A DNA stretch of 64,000 nucleotides from Paramecium pentaurelia (GCA_905183005.1 CAJJDO010000122.1:161454-225453); one strand, 5' to 3'; positions 35,136 through 47,611 are shown, numbered from the stretch's first letter. The notes: a model not told the origin generated them from the letters alone. Translations and numbers: made by a program.

Positions 35136-35868
35136 TCATTATTTGAAATTTTGGATTTCTTCAGAATTAACAACATTGTATACAAGAATCTTTTGAGGGA
35201 TTCAATTCCTTTTCAGAAATACTTTTTTTTTTTATTTCATCAGATGATAACTCTAGAATAAATAGTAATATTACTCAATTATTTTTGAATACTTAATTCT
35301 GAAGAAGTTTTAATAGAATTTTATAGTTTGGCTTCATATTTACTAATTAGATTGATGTATTGATCAAATATCCTTGTAAATCTTTCAATACAAGACCAAT
35401 ACTCTATAATCCATGAGCATATTGGTGATGTTTCCTTATTGATTTAATTCTTATGCATTTCTATCAATCGATCGAGCTAGATCTCAGAGTCAGTGACAAA
35501 AGTTGGAGTTTGAAAAACTGGCTCACTGTCAATCAATTTGGTTAATGTGTCCAACTCTTTAATTGATACAGCATTAAGATGTTAAACAGTGGCACTTGTT
35601 ATTATATGCTTGGATACAGTAGAGGGTCGATATTGGAACTAAGTTATTATTTGAGGAGACTCTTCTTTCCTGACCCAACTTAACGAATGACAATAGCATC
35701 AGTGGGTTGATACTCAATCTGTAATAGAAGCTCTCTCCAAATCTCATGGTACTTCTCGTATGAAACCTTGAGTGCATGAAATTCTGAGGTTGTATGCTAA
35801 ATCACTCTTACCAACTTTTTTACTTGTAATTGCTATTCCAGAATAAGAAGTTCTGATGAGTCATTCAT
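35136..35868 (-). CDS. Hypothetical coiled-coil protein
   Basis: 220 aa with three introns (23, 22 and 25 nt), all frame-consistent. Starts MNDSSELLILEQQLQVKKLV and continues mostly helical, with EKYHEIWRELLLQIEYQ and KNQINKETSPICSWIIEYWS. A run of T at about 35223-35233 encodes KKK. Family unknown. It shares an 81-bp divergent upstream region with the phosphatase-like gene at 35950. Confidence 0.65.
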
Positions 35869-35949
35869 TTTAGACTAACTATATTACTACAAGAGCTGAT
35901 TCAACTTGAGTACGCTTTCCTAGAGCATATATAATAAATATATATTTTA

Positions 35950-36923
35950 ATGTAATTGCCCACTCGTATCATTGATGGTCTTTATCTTGGAGATTAGGGT
36001 GCAGCCCATGTAAATGTGATCTAAAACATGAGGATCTTGAATTCTTGGTGACTAACAAGATAACCAAGATAATTAATTGTGCTGCCAAAAATATTCCTAA
36101 TCATTGGGAATCCATCGGCATAGAATATTTGTCTTATTAGTGGTTAGAAAGTGAAACACAATTTGCATTTGATTATCTCCGATGTTTCACCTTTATAAAT
36201 GATACCATTGAAGCAGGGGAAGCTGTTTTAGTCCATTCTATTAGAGCATTGAATCGCTCAGTTTTTGTGGTTGTTTTATTTTTAATGCGCAAGTATACAC
36301 TCTAAATCATACTCCTAGATTTAAATGGACATTATAAAAGACTTTACAATACATACATAATCTCAAAAATGATTTTGAAATTAAATCTAATGTATTTCAA
36401 TAGCTACTCAATTATGAAAAATGGCTACAAGTATCCAAACTAAGTAATAATTGGGATTTTGCACATAATGATGATGAAACATTAGCAAGAAACACATATC
36501 TTAATAGTTAAAGGAATTATTCTAATGAACCTAAGAGAAAAAAAGAAATTAATCTTAAAAAAGTTTAATGGAATAAAAGCTTAGTGTCTTAATTCATTCC
36601 ACCTTATTAATAGATGTATTTATTTTGAACTATTTTATGTTAGTGAATTCAAGAAGTTCAGTACACCATAGCCTAAAATGTAATATTCATAAATGCCTAT
36701 CAAACTCAAGATTCAACCTTCTGATAATAATTGGATCAATAAGAAATTCACTTTGAATTAAATTGTTGATGAATAATTATAAAGAAAATTGAATCTATTT
36801 AGTATTAAATCTGATCGTCAACCAATTAAATCACTTTCAAGACCAGGTACAGCACCTTCAAAAAGATTACTAAAAGGCAAAGTCATTACATCATCTCATA
36901 GACTATTAGTTAAATAATCATGA
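35950..36923 (+). CDS. Dual-specificity phosphatase-like protein lacking the catalytic Cys (STYX-type)
   Basis: 298 aa with three introns (23, 26 and 28 nt). The fold is recognisable: PTRIIDGLYLGDQGAAHDLE, KITKIINCAAKNIPNHW, GIEYLSYQWLES and the active-site loop in AVLVHSIRALNRSVFVVV. The signature HCx5R is HSx5R here, so the nucleophilic Cys is Ser while the Arg remains. This is the change seen in STYX pseudophosphatases, which still bind phosphoproteins. The helix after the loop (FKWTLQKTLQYI) fits the family. The C-terminal 130 residues are basic and disordered. Upstream is the divergent gene at 35868. Confidence 0.85.
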
Positions 36924-37013
36924 TTTATATACACATATATATAATTTATCTTTTATTCCACAATAACTTATAAATATTTTAAATAATGACTAATATTTTA
37001 ATACTCATCATAC

Positions 37014-38085
37014 TCATAAAGATGGGAAATCTTTGTCATCCAATTGAATTCCTTATTCCTAAAAAAATTAATAAATGATAATACCTATTATCTTTATTGA
37101 GGTCTCTTTTCTTATCTATCATCTCCCTTTCTTTATTTATCTCCTCCTCTTTAATTTCTGGTATTGTTATCTCTATTTGATCTATCATGTTATGGTCTAT
37201 CTTATCTATCTCCTTTATATCCTTTATTTTATCTAGGACCTCTATCTTATCTATCTCCTCTATCTTATCTATCTCCTCTTTCTTATCTATCTCCTCTTTC
37301 CTTTCTTTCTCCTTTTTCCTCCTAAGCTTAAGTTTCACCTTATTATTATTATTCTTAAACTGGTTCTTATTTATCATATTATCTTCTTTCTCCTCTTCTT
37401 TCATTCTTTCTTTCAGGTTCTTATACTTAATTAGTGAAACCTAAATATTCAGCTGCTTAAGTATTTAGCTCACTTCTATAAGTTTATTATTATCTTGTTT
37501 TCTTTTGTTTTTATTCTTATAATTTTTTTTCATCTTCTCTTGTTTTCATGACAAAAAGTTTATCCTTTTTCAATGCTTCTTCATCAATTTACTTGACTAC
37601 TTAAGATTTAGTCTCAGTCTTTTTGAGTACCTCTTCAACATTCTAAATTTAATTAATATTCTTACAGTTCCTCTTTCTTAATAATAATCAGCCAGAGTCT
37701 TTTCAGGAGCAGGAGGTTGAACTGGTTATATTGTTTATTCATTTTATTCCTCTTTTGGTGCATCCTAAGTCTTTTTCTCTTTTGCAATATATTTTTCTTC
37801 TTTGAGGTCATCTTTGTAATTTCCCCAATTGTTTCTGCCACCACCTTCTTTTCGTTGTTCTTTGCCTCTTCCAGTGCCAGACTATCTATCTTTAGGATGT
37901 GGATCAGCTGGAACACCTTTTTGTTTAGGAGCGGGATTATCATGTTTAGTATTTTCTTTTTGTACTTACTCAACTGGGATAACCTATTCCTTATTGTTAT
38001 TATTTTTCTTAGACTTTTTCTATTATTATTCTGGGACTTCTTCTGTATCAGAGAAGTTGAGAACGTTGAATAAATTATTGCTCAT
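37014..38085 (-). CDS. SERBP1/HABP4 (Stm1-like) RNA-binding protein
   Basis: 340 aa with two introns (23 and 26 nt). It starts MSNNLFNVLNFSDTEEVPEQ. The family core is DRQSGTGRGKEQRKEGGGRN followed by WGNYKDD, then APEKTLADYYQERGT, and it ends IQLDDKDFPSL. The last third is Arg/Gly/Asp/Gln-rich with a repeated GDRQDR unit. SERBP1/Stm1 proteins sit in the mRNA channel of inactive 80S ribosomes and guard them during starvation. The tail is likely unstructured and RNA-binding. The last intron leaves only a 15-codon final exon. Confidence 0.85.
37241..37300. repeat. 18-bp tandem repeat encoding GDRQDR
   Basis: About three copies of an 18-bp unit (tctatcttatctatctcc on the plus strand) inside the SERBP1-like gene. 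On the coding strand each unit gives Gly-Asp-Arg-Gln-Asp/Glu-Arg, with the Gln encoded by TAA. Confidence 0.85.
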
Positions 38086-38472
38086 AAAGATTTGATTTAT
38101 TATTTAATGTTTTCACCTTAATTACCAAGAATTAAATTAATTTACTATATAATATATTTTAATATTAAATTTTTGAAATATAAAAATTATTATTAATATT
38201 TAATGATGAGCATCATAAATTCAACATTAATTCTTTCTTTTCGAAATTTCTAAAAAATGTACATCTCTAAAAATGCCAAAAAAAATACTCAAATCCAGTA
38301 TCTACACATCTAATGAGTTTAATTGAAATAAAATTATAATTCTATATAAGTAGTTAATAAAACATTGATGCAATCTTAATAGATAATGCTATCTAATTAG
38401 CTTGAGTAATCTAATTATAATTAAAGCAATTTAAAATAATATATTTTGTCTTTCCAGATAATAAATTTAATA
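38086..38472. other. AT-rich spacer, likely shared upstream region
   Basis: About 390 bp between the divergent SERBP1-like gene and the MGCC gene at 38473. No coding signal seen. Confidence 0.4.
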
Positions 38473-38823
38473 ATGGGTTGTTGTTAGCAAATATCAATAG
38501 TAGAAAAGGAATCCTAGATTTAAGGGATTGTTTCAATTAAAGAAGAATTTTCTCCAAAAGCTCTCTAGATGCAACCTTTCTCCCTAAATTTAATAAAAGG
38601 AGATATGGATGGTATAGATCCTATAGAAAATATGGAAAGATTAGGGAGTACGTGTGTAGATAACATATTAAATGAGAAGTAGTGTAGCAAATTGGAGAAC
38701 TAACTTAGTGTCTAATCTAAAAATGAAGTTATTATTAATTTGCGACAAGCATCAAATCCACCCTTATTGGTTTTGGATAATAGTACCAAAAATCTCAACA
38801 AAAAATTTATAGGAATGCTATGA
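38473..38823 (+). CDS. Small, probably N-myristoylated/palmitoylated protein (family member 2)
   Basis: 116 aa, no intron. Starts MGCCQQISIVEKESQ, a strong context for N-terminal dual acylation (Gly2, Cys3, Cys4). Ends STKNLNKKFIGML, the closing motif shared with the proteins at 13511 and 39381. The middle is polar (MDGIDPIENMERLGST) with no domain. It lies in tandem with member 3, about 560 bp apart. Probably attached to the inner face of a membrane. Function unknown. Confidence 0.75.
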
Positions 38824-39380
38824 ATTTACAAATAATACACAAAAACAAATTATATGACTTTAATATAGATACATAAGAAAATTATTAATTCTTCATTGTT
38901 ATATATTATAAAGTAATTAATTGTCTAAGTCTTAGTCTTATTCATTGTGTATTTAATGTCAATGTTCATATCATTCAATTTTAATTTATTATAATATTTT
39001 TATATTAATATTTAGGTCATAAATGTAAGTATTTTACAAATAATATTGATATAAAGTTAAGGTAATCTATAAGAAAAATAATTAGCAAAACTTGATTATG
39101 TAAAGAAATAAGGCTACTATTTTAATATAATTATAAAATTAATTTATATTCTGGTATTTTAAAAACAACGTTTATATTATGTTGTTGACTTATTTAATTG
39201 ATGAATTTAAATTACCATTGGGTACTAATAATTTAATTTCTATTACTATCCTTCTACTATTCTTAAATAAAATATTATAAAGCATAAAATAAATAAAAGA
39301 TACTATCAAATATATAATTGCAAAAACAAATAAAAGATTTGAAATTTATTAAATATTATAAGCTCTTCAACTTCAAAAAG
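38824..39380. other. AT-rich spacer, nothing recognised
   Basis: About 560 bp between two tandem members of the acylated family. No coding frame looks real. Its length is unusual against the 20-60 bp gaps common in this window. Confidence 0.4.
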
Positions 39381-39692
39381 ATGGGTTGCTGTCAAAATCG
39401 ACCCTTTATGTAGCATTAGCATAATGGGCATCATTAATCTTAATCTTATCCAAATAAAATGAAATTGGAGCCATTACTTATTGCTGTAATTGGAGACTCA
39501 GACAGAATGGATATGATGGATGATATATTCAGAATATAATAGACCTCTATCAAAGAAATATAGTCTCCATATAATTTAAAATTGCCTTCAGAATCAGTCA
39601 TAATAGATTTAAGATCTGGCACATCATTGGCAAGTCCACCAAGATAAAAATCAAGTAAGAACCTTAATTAGAAGTTTCTTGAAATGTTATGA
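39381..39692 (+). CDS. Small, probably N-myristoylated/palmitoylated protein (family member 3)
   Basis: 103 aa, no intron. Starts MGCCQNRPFMQHQHNGHHQS and ends SSKNLNQKFLEML. The start and end match members 1 and 2, while the middle (LLIAVIGDSDRMDMMDDIFR) is different, so only the lipid anchor and the C-terminal motif are conserved. Function unknown. Confidence 0.75.
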
Positions 39693-39742
39693 TTATACTA
39701 TTAATATAAAATAATATGCTCAAATTAAATTAACAGAAACAC

Positions 39743-40846
39743 ATGACCACTAATCAATCCAAATTTAGTGAGCATTAATAACAAAGAAGTAAAGATTCCT
39801 ATTCAAAAATACACACACCAATCAAACGAAAATTATCTGAATATGTAATTCAAAAGTAAAGCTCATATGCATAAATACATAAACCTGAAAGATAAAAACA
39901 AAAATCAACTCCTGATATATTATAGTTACTGAAGAAATATTAAAAATGTCATACTAATCAATCTTAACATCAACCATCTCAATAAAGGGATATTGTTAGC
40001 AATCATTAAATTAAAAAGCATAAAACACTCTATAATAATGATGCTTCACCCATTAGAATTAGTTAAGAAGCTTTACCTCTCAAGAACATTGTTATTAATA
40101 GAAAGAAAACGAGTATAAGTGATAGGGATACATCTCTACTTAAGTTGCAAGAATTAAAAAAGAAAATAATGGAAAAAGTTCCAAATCTTCTTGAAATTTT
40201 GGGACCTGAAATGAATCCTATTTCAAATAGAATTACATTTCAAGCATCACTTTAAACTGAAGAGTCTAAACTAATTTAAAAAACAATTGATACTCCAGGA
40301 ACTGCATAATTTATGTAATCAAATAGAGATGAAAATATATTAGAATCACGAAATCCATTTGAAAAAACAAACTTTTATTAAGATATGTAAATATAGGAAA
40401 ATTAAATATCTCTATAAAAGAATCTTGACTTATTTTTTGAAAAAAGAAAACATTCATATTGTGAAGATAATTTTAAGCCTTTTCAAAAAAATTAATAATA
40501 TGGTAAACCTTATTTTGAATCAAATAAAGGGGAAGATATATAGAATACAAATTTTACAAATAGACTAGAATGTAGAAAAATAATGATTATATTGGATTAA
40601 GATAAGGAAAAAATATTAGAATAGATTGCTCTAAATCCAATTGAAATTCATAATTCTCCAACTAGTAAAATATGGGATAAAGCATTAAAAATAGATAGAT
40701 TAGATGAATAATTAGGTAAATAAAAAACAGAAGAATCTTTAGGAAATAAATGTTAAAAAGTAAGATCAAAAAGAGCAAGTGTAAAAAATGAAAATACTCC
40801 TTATTGGAAATTAAGAGATTTAGAATAAAAAAAGAAAAAAAAATGA
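39743..40846 (+). CDS. Hypothetical Gln/Lys/Ser-rich protein
   Basis: 367 aa in one exon, starting MTTNQSKFSEHQQQRSKDSY and ending TPYWKLRDLEQKKKKK. The length without TGA and the even use of TAA/TAG support a real gene. It is polar and mostly disordered; one more ordered stretch is LKLQELKKKIMEKVPNLLEI. No family is recognised. It follows the acylated protein by 50 bp in the same direction. Confidence 0.7.
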
Positions 40847-40969
40847 TTTTGTTTTTATAAATTCTCATAAAACATAAACTATTTTAATTTTTATTATAAA
40901 AAGATCAAAAATAATTGAGATCTTAATATATATTATCAATTTGAATATCAAAATAAAACAAAAAGATAT

Positions 40970-42321
40970 TCATTTCAATCTAAAATTAGATTTTTTAAAT
41001 TCTATTGTTGTTTAAGTTGGATTAGCAATTTTATAATTTGAAGGAAAACAACTTGGGCTTCCTTCACCCCTTGGACTTTTCTTTGAATTAATAATAGGTG
41101 GTAACTTTATTTTATGTTTTTCAGAGCTCTAAAATAAATATATATATTCACATCTCTACTACTATTGCTCGAATTTAAACAAGATCTTGTAGGTATTTTT
41201 ATGAGATTTGGTTTTTTTGGACTCTTTTATTTCGAAAAAAAACGTTAATTTTAAGGTAAAACTATTGCTCTTATAGCTTTTTCACTATTTTATTTAATAA
41301 ATTGTAGAAAAACAATTAATTTTTAAAACTAGAATATTAAAATTTTTATACCTTTGTGAATATAAATATTCCTCTATATGCTTAAAATATTTCTTTGCTT
41401 GTCATAATATATGTCTCTGATGACTAAGAAGTTATCCATGGATGTAATAATGCTTATTCAGCAGTTATTCTAGCTTCAGGTTCAAAAGCAACAGTTTTTT
41501 CAAAAAAAGAAATAGCAGCTCTTTCAAATTTAAAATTATACTTGGACATACCATTGAAATCTACTTTCTATGGTTTAGACATCAATTTAATATAATTTTC
41601 TTTTTTTTAATTTGTCCAAAATGGATGACAATTTTTAAGTAATTAATACTAAATGATGCCACAACTCCAAATATCAACAGATTTAAAGTATTCTTTTTTC
41701 ATAAGGATTTCTGGGGCCATATATAATAGAGTTCCACAATTTTAATGAGTAGTTATTTATTAAGTAGTTATATAACTTAGTCCAAAGTCTATCAATGTGA
41801 GGTTCAAGTTCTTATCAAGAATCATATTATCTACTTTCAAAAAGCGATCTTACCTGGTTTAATATCTCTATGAATAATTCGATTGGAATGCAGATAACTT
41901 AGAACATCAACCAATTAGCGAATTATTGCTATACATTCTTTCTCTGTAAATTTGATACTGTCATCATCTATGTATTATTAAAGGGTTTTCCCTTCTATGT
42001 ATGATAATATAAAATAGAGTCTTCTTTTTGATTCAAATGTTCTATGATATCTTACTATATTAGGATGTTTCAATTAACTTAAAATTAAGGCTTCTTATTA
42101 TAACTTCTCTGTGTTTCCTTTCATCTTATCAACTATCTGTCTAATATCATGTTAAAATAAATCACCTTAATAGCATAAAATTCACCATCATAAAATGCTT
42201 TAAATACGCTACTGAACGCACCTTGACCAAGAAATTGAATGATCCTATACTAAGCTAACATTTTAGCTATAAATTTAGGATTCTCAATCGAAATAAAAAG
42301 GTCATAAACTTAAGTATTCAT
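40970..42321 (-). CDS. Ser/Thr protein kinase, CAMK-like
   Basis: About 417 aa with four introns (23-29 nt). Motifs: YRIIQFLGQGAFSSVFKAFY (glycine loop), GEFYAIKIVDKMKG, IIHRDIKPDNMIL (split by an intron inside the loop), LTLIDFGLSY, GTLLYMAPEIL and VDIWSCGIILYQLL. All catalytic residues are present. Domain order and the PDN/APE wording fit the CAMK or ULK-like groups that are strongly expanded in ciliates. A Ser/Lys-rich tail follows. No EF hands or other domains are present. Substrate unknown. Confidence 0.88.
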
Positions 42322-42662
42322 TATATATAAAATATAGTTTAAATAATTACTAATTTTTGCATTTAATTTAAGTATTTAAGTAATTTACTGTATACTTATG
42401 TCAAAAGATAATTAATGTCATGAAATGAATTATATAAAAGAGAATTATAGATTTTCAATTATTTTCTTAATACTTTATTAAAAAATAATAAATTGAATAA
42501 GTATATATATATATATTATATTGTATTTTCAAATAACATTCTTTTGAATTTAATCAAAATGGAGGAAAATGCTTATAAAAATTTTGAATTCAAAATAAAA
42601 GAATATCATATTGAATTATATTAAGGTATAAGTTATTTATGATTCAAATTTAATGAAATTAA

Positions 42663-43937
42663 TCATTCTAACTCATAAAGTCTCAAAAATTATTCATTTA
42701 AAGTGACTAAATACTTACATTCAGACGAAAAAGCTCCATATAATTTTATAGAGTCAAAAACTATTTTATTCTACAAATCATAAGAACCTTAATGAAGTTC
42801 TCTATACATATAAACAAATTAATTATGCTTGATTATCATAATATTTTTAGTTTTATTAAATTAAATTGGAAAATTGGGATAATCTTCTGATGGATCTTCT
42901 AATATTATTTTTTCATCTTCTTTAAAATTATCATTGTCTAATTTTAATTCAATAATTCCTTTTTTATTTTAAGTTAAAAGTATTGTTTTATCATATAAAA
43001 AGATAATGGAAGATACAAAATTAATTCTTTCTTATTCTGTTATCTTTTGTATTAATCCTCTTTTATCAATAATCCAAAGTATAATTTTTTTATCTTAAGA
43101 ACAAGTGATTAGTCTGTCTTCAAATAAATTAAGACTAATTCCAAAAATATTTTATTCATGAACTTTTCTTATTTCTAGTACAATAGTAATTGTTTCTTAT
43201 TCTACATTTAGATTCCAAGTTTGTATAAATCCCTATTTATTTCCAACGATGATAAGATTTTCTTTTTTATTTAGAATCATACAAGTAATAGGGCTTTTTG
43301 TATTTATAGATATTTTATTTTTCCATTAATTTTTTGATTTTAATTCTTCCCATATACGAATGAAAAAGTCATCTCCTCCAGAAAATAAATAATTAGTTTT
43401 TTTACTAAATACTAAACTATTTATATTAGATTCATGAGCTTCAAAGTTTGCTATTTATTCAATATTTCCTTTATTGTAATTGAAATTCAAAATTTTAATA
43501 TTTCTTCCTTGTGTTGTTGCAAGTAAAGTATTATCAAAATTAAAAGATAAAGCTTAGCAAATTTAAGGTTAAGAGATCTATTTTATTAGTTTATATGGTA
43601 TTGTTTCTTTTGCTAATAATTATTTTTCCAAAATATCATGATTTAAATTGTATGCAGTTTCATATACTAATTTTAAGTATTTCTCAGCTTATTCTAACAT
43701 TTCAATATAAGGCATTCTTTATAAGTTAGTAATATTTGAATCACCTTAACCTTCCTTTTATATATCACTTATTTATTGATCCTCTTATTATTATTGATTT
43801 TTAATATTATAAAGTGATAATGAAGAATTATTAGATTTTGTTATTTGAGAATCTGGCCCTTTATATTTCTTAATTTCATTCCGTAGCTATAATATTACTT
43901 TTAGATAATTTTCTTATTCGATCTCTATAGCATTCAT
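42663..43937 (-). CDS. WD40-repeat protein
   Basis: 424 aa in a single exon. An N-terminal coiled coil (MNAIEIEQENYLKVILQLRN) is followed by degenerate WD repeats, including LFSGGDDFFIRIWEEL, LIIVGNKQGFIQTWNLNV and LITCSQDKKIILWIIDK, up to a final repeat ending LVTLNEQFLRLYELE at the stop 42663-42665. WD propellers are protein-binding platforms. The partner cannot be told. The frame stays open over the whole 1,275 bp. Confidence 0.8.
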
Positions 43938-44819
43938 TAAATTATATTAATGTATTAAATGGAACTGTTAAACACATCAAATCAAATTGTGATCACTTAA
44001 TTCTATTAAAAATAAAAAATAAAACAATATTTTTCTCAAGCTTTATATTATACTATTTTGCGTTAGAATAATATCAATATATTAATTGGATCAAGACCAA
44101 AAACTTTGTGATAGAGTTTGCATCATTCTCTAATAGAATTGATATGGACTTATCATACAAAGAGGATATATTTAAAATTTTAATCTAATTAATTTCACTA
44201 TTTAAAGATATTGTATTAATAATCTTTTGATTGAAAATAAAGTAAATGTTGTAATCAGTGGAATATATATGATAGAATAAGAATAACTAAATCTTATAAC
44301 ATAAATATTCTCAATAATGAATTAATTATGTTTATTAATCATTATTATCTACTCTAATAATAATTTGCATGATTTTAGAGAATTCAATAAATAATCTATG
44401 AATGGCTATTCATCTATACTTCTTAAATCTAAATTTTGGATAACTTAAGTACTATAGGAGAATGTAAAATTATGAAATCAATCTCAATGTAATTTTATTA
44501 GATTTCTGTTAACACTTAGTGAAATGATCTCATAAAGAACTAATTAAAGATTAATAATGATTTATTAATTTTTGGGCTATCATATTTTTTTGACAATAAT
44601 TAAAACTATTTAGGTTCCAAATAATTGTTTTATAATATCCATCTATAAGAGAATAATGAAAATGTCTTATATTTTAAATTCCAAAAATAGTTATTATAAA
44701 ATATTTCGTCATTATTTATAAAATGCATAAATATTTTGTATCTTTAAATAATTATTATAAAAAATAGAGTATTTATGTGATTATTAATGCTTAGTGATGC
44801 CTAAAATAAATTTTTAATT
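43938..44819 (+). other. Spacer with a doubtful ORF upstream of aconitase
   Basis: About 880 bp. A plus-strand frame from 43959 (MELLNTSNQIVITQFYQKQK, then after a possible 29-nt intron SRPKTLIDMDLSYKEDIF) and two further open stretches to about 44815 look partly protein-like, but frames do not join with plausible introns. It is either a decayed gene or chance. The part next to 44820 must also hold the aconitase promoter. Confidence 0.3.
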
Positions 44820-47611
44820 ATGATAAGATTCACTTCCAGATTCAGGTTCGGAGCTAGAGCTAATCCATACATTAAGGCTTAGAAAACACTCAAGGTTGAC
44901 GGAAAAGAATATAAATTCTTTAGTTTACCGGCTTTGGGGGATTCAAAATTAAGTAAGTTTGAGTTATATATTGCATAGATCATTTACCTTATTCAATCAG
45001 AGTCTTATTAGAATCAGCTGTGCGTAATTGTGATGAGTTTGCAGTGACATAAAAAGATGTGTAAAATATCTTGAATTGGGAGACAAATGCTCCAAAATAA
45101 ATTGAGATTCCATTCAAACCAGCACGTGTCATTTTACAAGATTTTACAGGAGTGCCAGCAGTTGTAGATTTAGCTGCAATGAGAGATGCAATGAAGAGAC
45201 TAGGTGGAGATCCATAAAAGATTAATCCATTATGCCCAGTTGACTTAGTTATTGATCATTCAGTCTAAGCAGATGTATCAAGAGTACCAAGAGCATATGA
45301 AGAGAATGAGAAAATTGAATTCACACGTAACTATGAACGTTTTGAATTCTTGAAATGGGGATCAACAGCTTTCAAGAACTTCTTAATAGTTCCACCAGGA
45401 TCAGGAATTGTTCATTAAGTGAATTTGGAATACTTAGCACGTGTTGTAATGGAAGAATAAGGATACTTGTTCCCAGATTCAGTGGTAGGAACAGATTCTC
45501 ATACAACAATGATTAATGGTTTAGGAGTAACAGGATGGGGAGTTGGTGGTATTGAAGCAGAAGCAGTTATGCTTGGATAAACAATATCAATGGTCTTACC
45601 TGAAGTTGTAGGTTTTAGATTACATGGAAAATTGCCATCAAATGTAACAGCCACTGATCTAGTACTTACATGCACATAAATGTTAAGAAAGAGAGGTGTT
45701 GTTGGTAAATTCGTTGAATTCTTTGGACCAGGAGTTGAAACATTATCTCTTGCTGATAGAGCAACTATTGCTAATATGGCTCCAGAATATGGTGCCACTA
45801 TGGGATATTTCCCTATTGATCATAAAACTATTGATTACTTGAATTTAACAGGTAGACCAGAAACAAAAGTTAGATAAATTGAAGCTTATCTTAGAGAATA
45901 AGGTTTATTCCGTGATTATAAGAGTGGAAATGATCCTCACTTCTCTGGTGATGTTTTAGATTTGGATCTTGCTTCAGTATAACCATCACTTTCAGGACCA
46001 AAGAGACCTCATGATAGAGTGCCATTGGCTGAAATGAAAAAAGATTGGACTACTTGTCTTAACAATAAGGTTGGATTTAAAGGATTTGGTATTCCTTAAG
46101 AAAAATAAGCAGATGTTGCAGAATTTACATATTAAGGATAGAAATATTCTCTATAACATGGAAGTGTTGTTATTGCTGCTATTACATCATGCACTAATAC
46201 AAGTAATCCAGAAAGTATGATTGGTGCTGGTCTTTTGGCTAAGAATGCAGTTGAAAAAGGATTAAAAGTTAAACCATATATCAAAACTACTCTCTCTCCA
46301 GGATCTAATGTTGTTACTAAATATTTTGAAGAATCAGGTGTAAGCAAATATCTTGATCAATTGGGTTTCACTACTGCTGGTTATGGTTGTATGACTTGCA
46401 TTGGTAACACTGGAGAATTAGATAATGAAGTTGCTGAAGCAATTAAAAATAAAGATTTAGTTGCTGCTGCTGTTCTCTCAGGAAATCGTAACTTTGAAGC
46501 CAGAATCCACTAATAAGTTAGAGCCAATTATCTTGCATCTCCACCATTGGTTGTTGCTTATGCTTTAGCTGGTACTGTCAACATTGATTTTGATACAACA
46601 CCTGTTGGAACTGATAAAAATGGAAAACCAGTATTTTTGAAAGATATCTGGCCAAGTAGAGAATAATGTAGCAAGGCTGTTGAATAAGCACTTAAACCAT
46701 AAATGTTCAGAGATATTTACTCAAAAATTGCTTAAGGAACAGAAAGATGGAATTAATTGAAAGTCAATAAGACTGATCTTTATTAATGGAAACCAGAATC
46801 CACTTACATTCACAACCCACCATTTTTCTAAACTACAGAATTAAATCCAAAACCAGTTTAACCAATTAAGAATGCTTATTGTCTTTTGAACTTAGGTGAT
46901 TTTATCACTACAGATCATATCTCACCAGCAGGTTCAATTGCTGAAAATTCTCCAGCAGGTCGTTATCTTAAAAGTAAAGGTGTCACCAAAAAGGATTTCA
47001 ATACTTATGGTGCCAGAAGAGGAAATGATGAAATAATGGCTAGAGGTACTTTTGCTAACACTCGTATCATCAACAAATTGGTTAGTAAGGTTGGACCTTA
47101 AACAGTCTATGTTCCAACAGGAGATGTGATGGATGTCTTTGATGCAGCTGATAGACACATGAAGGAAGGAAATCAAACTATTGTTTTAGCTGGTTAAGAA
47201 TATGGTTCAGGAAGTAGTAGAGATTGGGCAGCAAAGTAATAAATTGTTTAATATTTAATAGAGGACCATATTTATAAGGTGTTAAATGTGTAATTGCATA
47301 ATCATTTGAAAGAATCCATAGATCTAACTTAGTTGGAATGGGTATCTTACCACTTGAATTCTTAAAAGGAGAAAATGCTGATACTCTTGGATTAACTGGA
47401 AAAGAATAATTCACTATCAATGTCAATGAAAGCAATTTAACTCTTGGTTAAACATACACTGTTGAAACATGTAATATTTTATATTCTATAATCTCTAGCA
47501 ACTGGTAAGAAATTCTAAGCTAAATCAAGATTAGACACAGAGGTAGAAATTGAATATTACAAACATGGAGGAATCTTATAATATGTGTTAAGAAAACTTG
47601 TCAAAGCATGA
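44820..47611 (+). CDS. Aconitate hydratase, IRP1/AcnA type, with mitochondrial-type leader
   Basis: About 903 aa with introns of 26, 26 and 28 nt. It interconverts citrate and isocitrate in the citric acid cycle. It follows the IRP1/AcnA layout: LPYSIRVLLESAVRNCDEF, VILQDFTGVPAVVDLAAMRD, VGTDSHTTMINGLGVTGWGV, the cluster cysteines in AAITSCTNTSNP and YGCMTCIGNTG, ITTDHISPAGSI, and QEYGSGSSRDWAAKGPYLQG. All three iron-sulfur ligands are present. The N-terminus MIRFTSRFRFGARANPYIK is rich in Arg, Ser and Phe with no acid residues, as in mitochondrial import signals, ahead of the normal family start (TLKVDGKEYKFF). The stops of this gene and prohibitin face each other 35 bp apart. Confidence 0.95.

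Noticed and set aside
37036..37404. Minus-strand ORF rich in KEEIDKIEEIDK repeats
   Set aside because: It is the out-of-frame reading of the 18-bp repeat. The real frame gives GDRQDR and continues into conserved SERBP1 blocks.
42559..42795. Plus-strand small ORF starting MEENAYKNFEFKIKEYHIEL
   Set aside because: It lies opposite the C-terminal WD repeat of the minus-strand gene, whose frame is open through to 42663, and no intron joins its two halves.
45499..47435. Several antisense ORFs over the aconitase gene
   Set aside because: They are shadows of a strongly conserved coding sequence and have no protein-like features.
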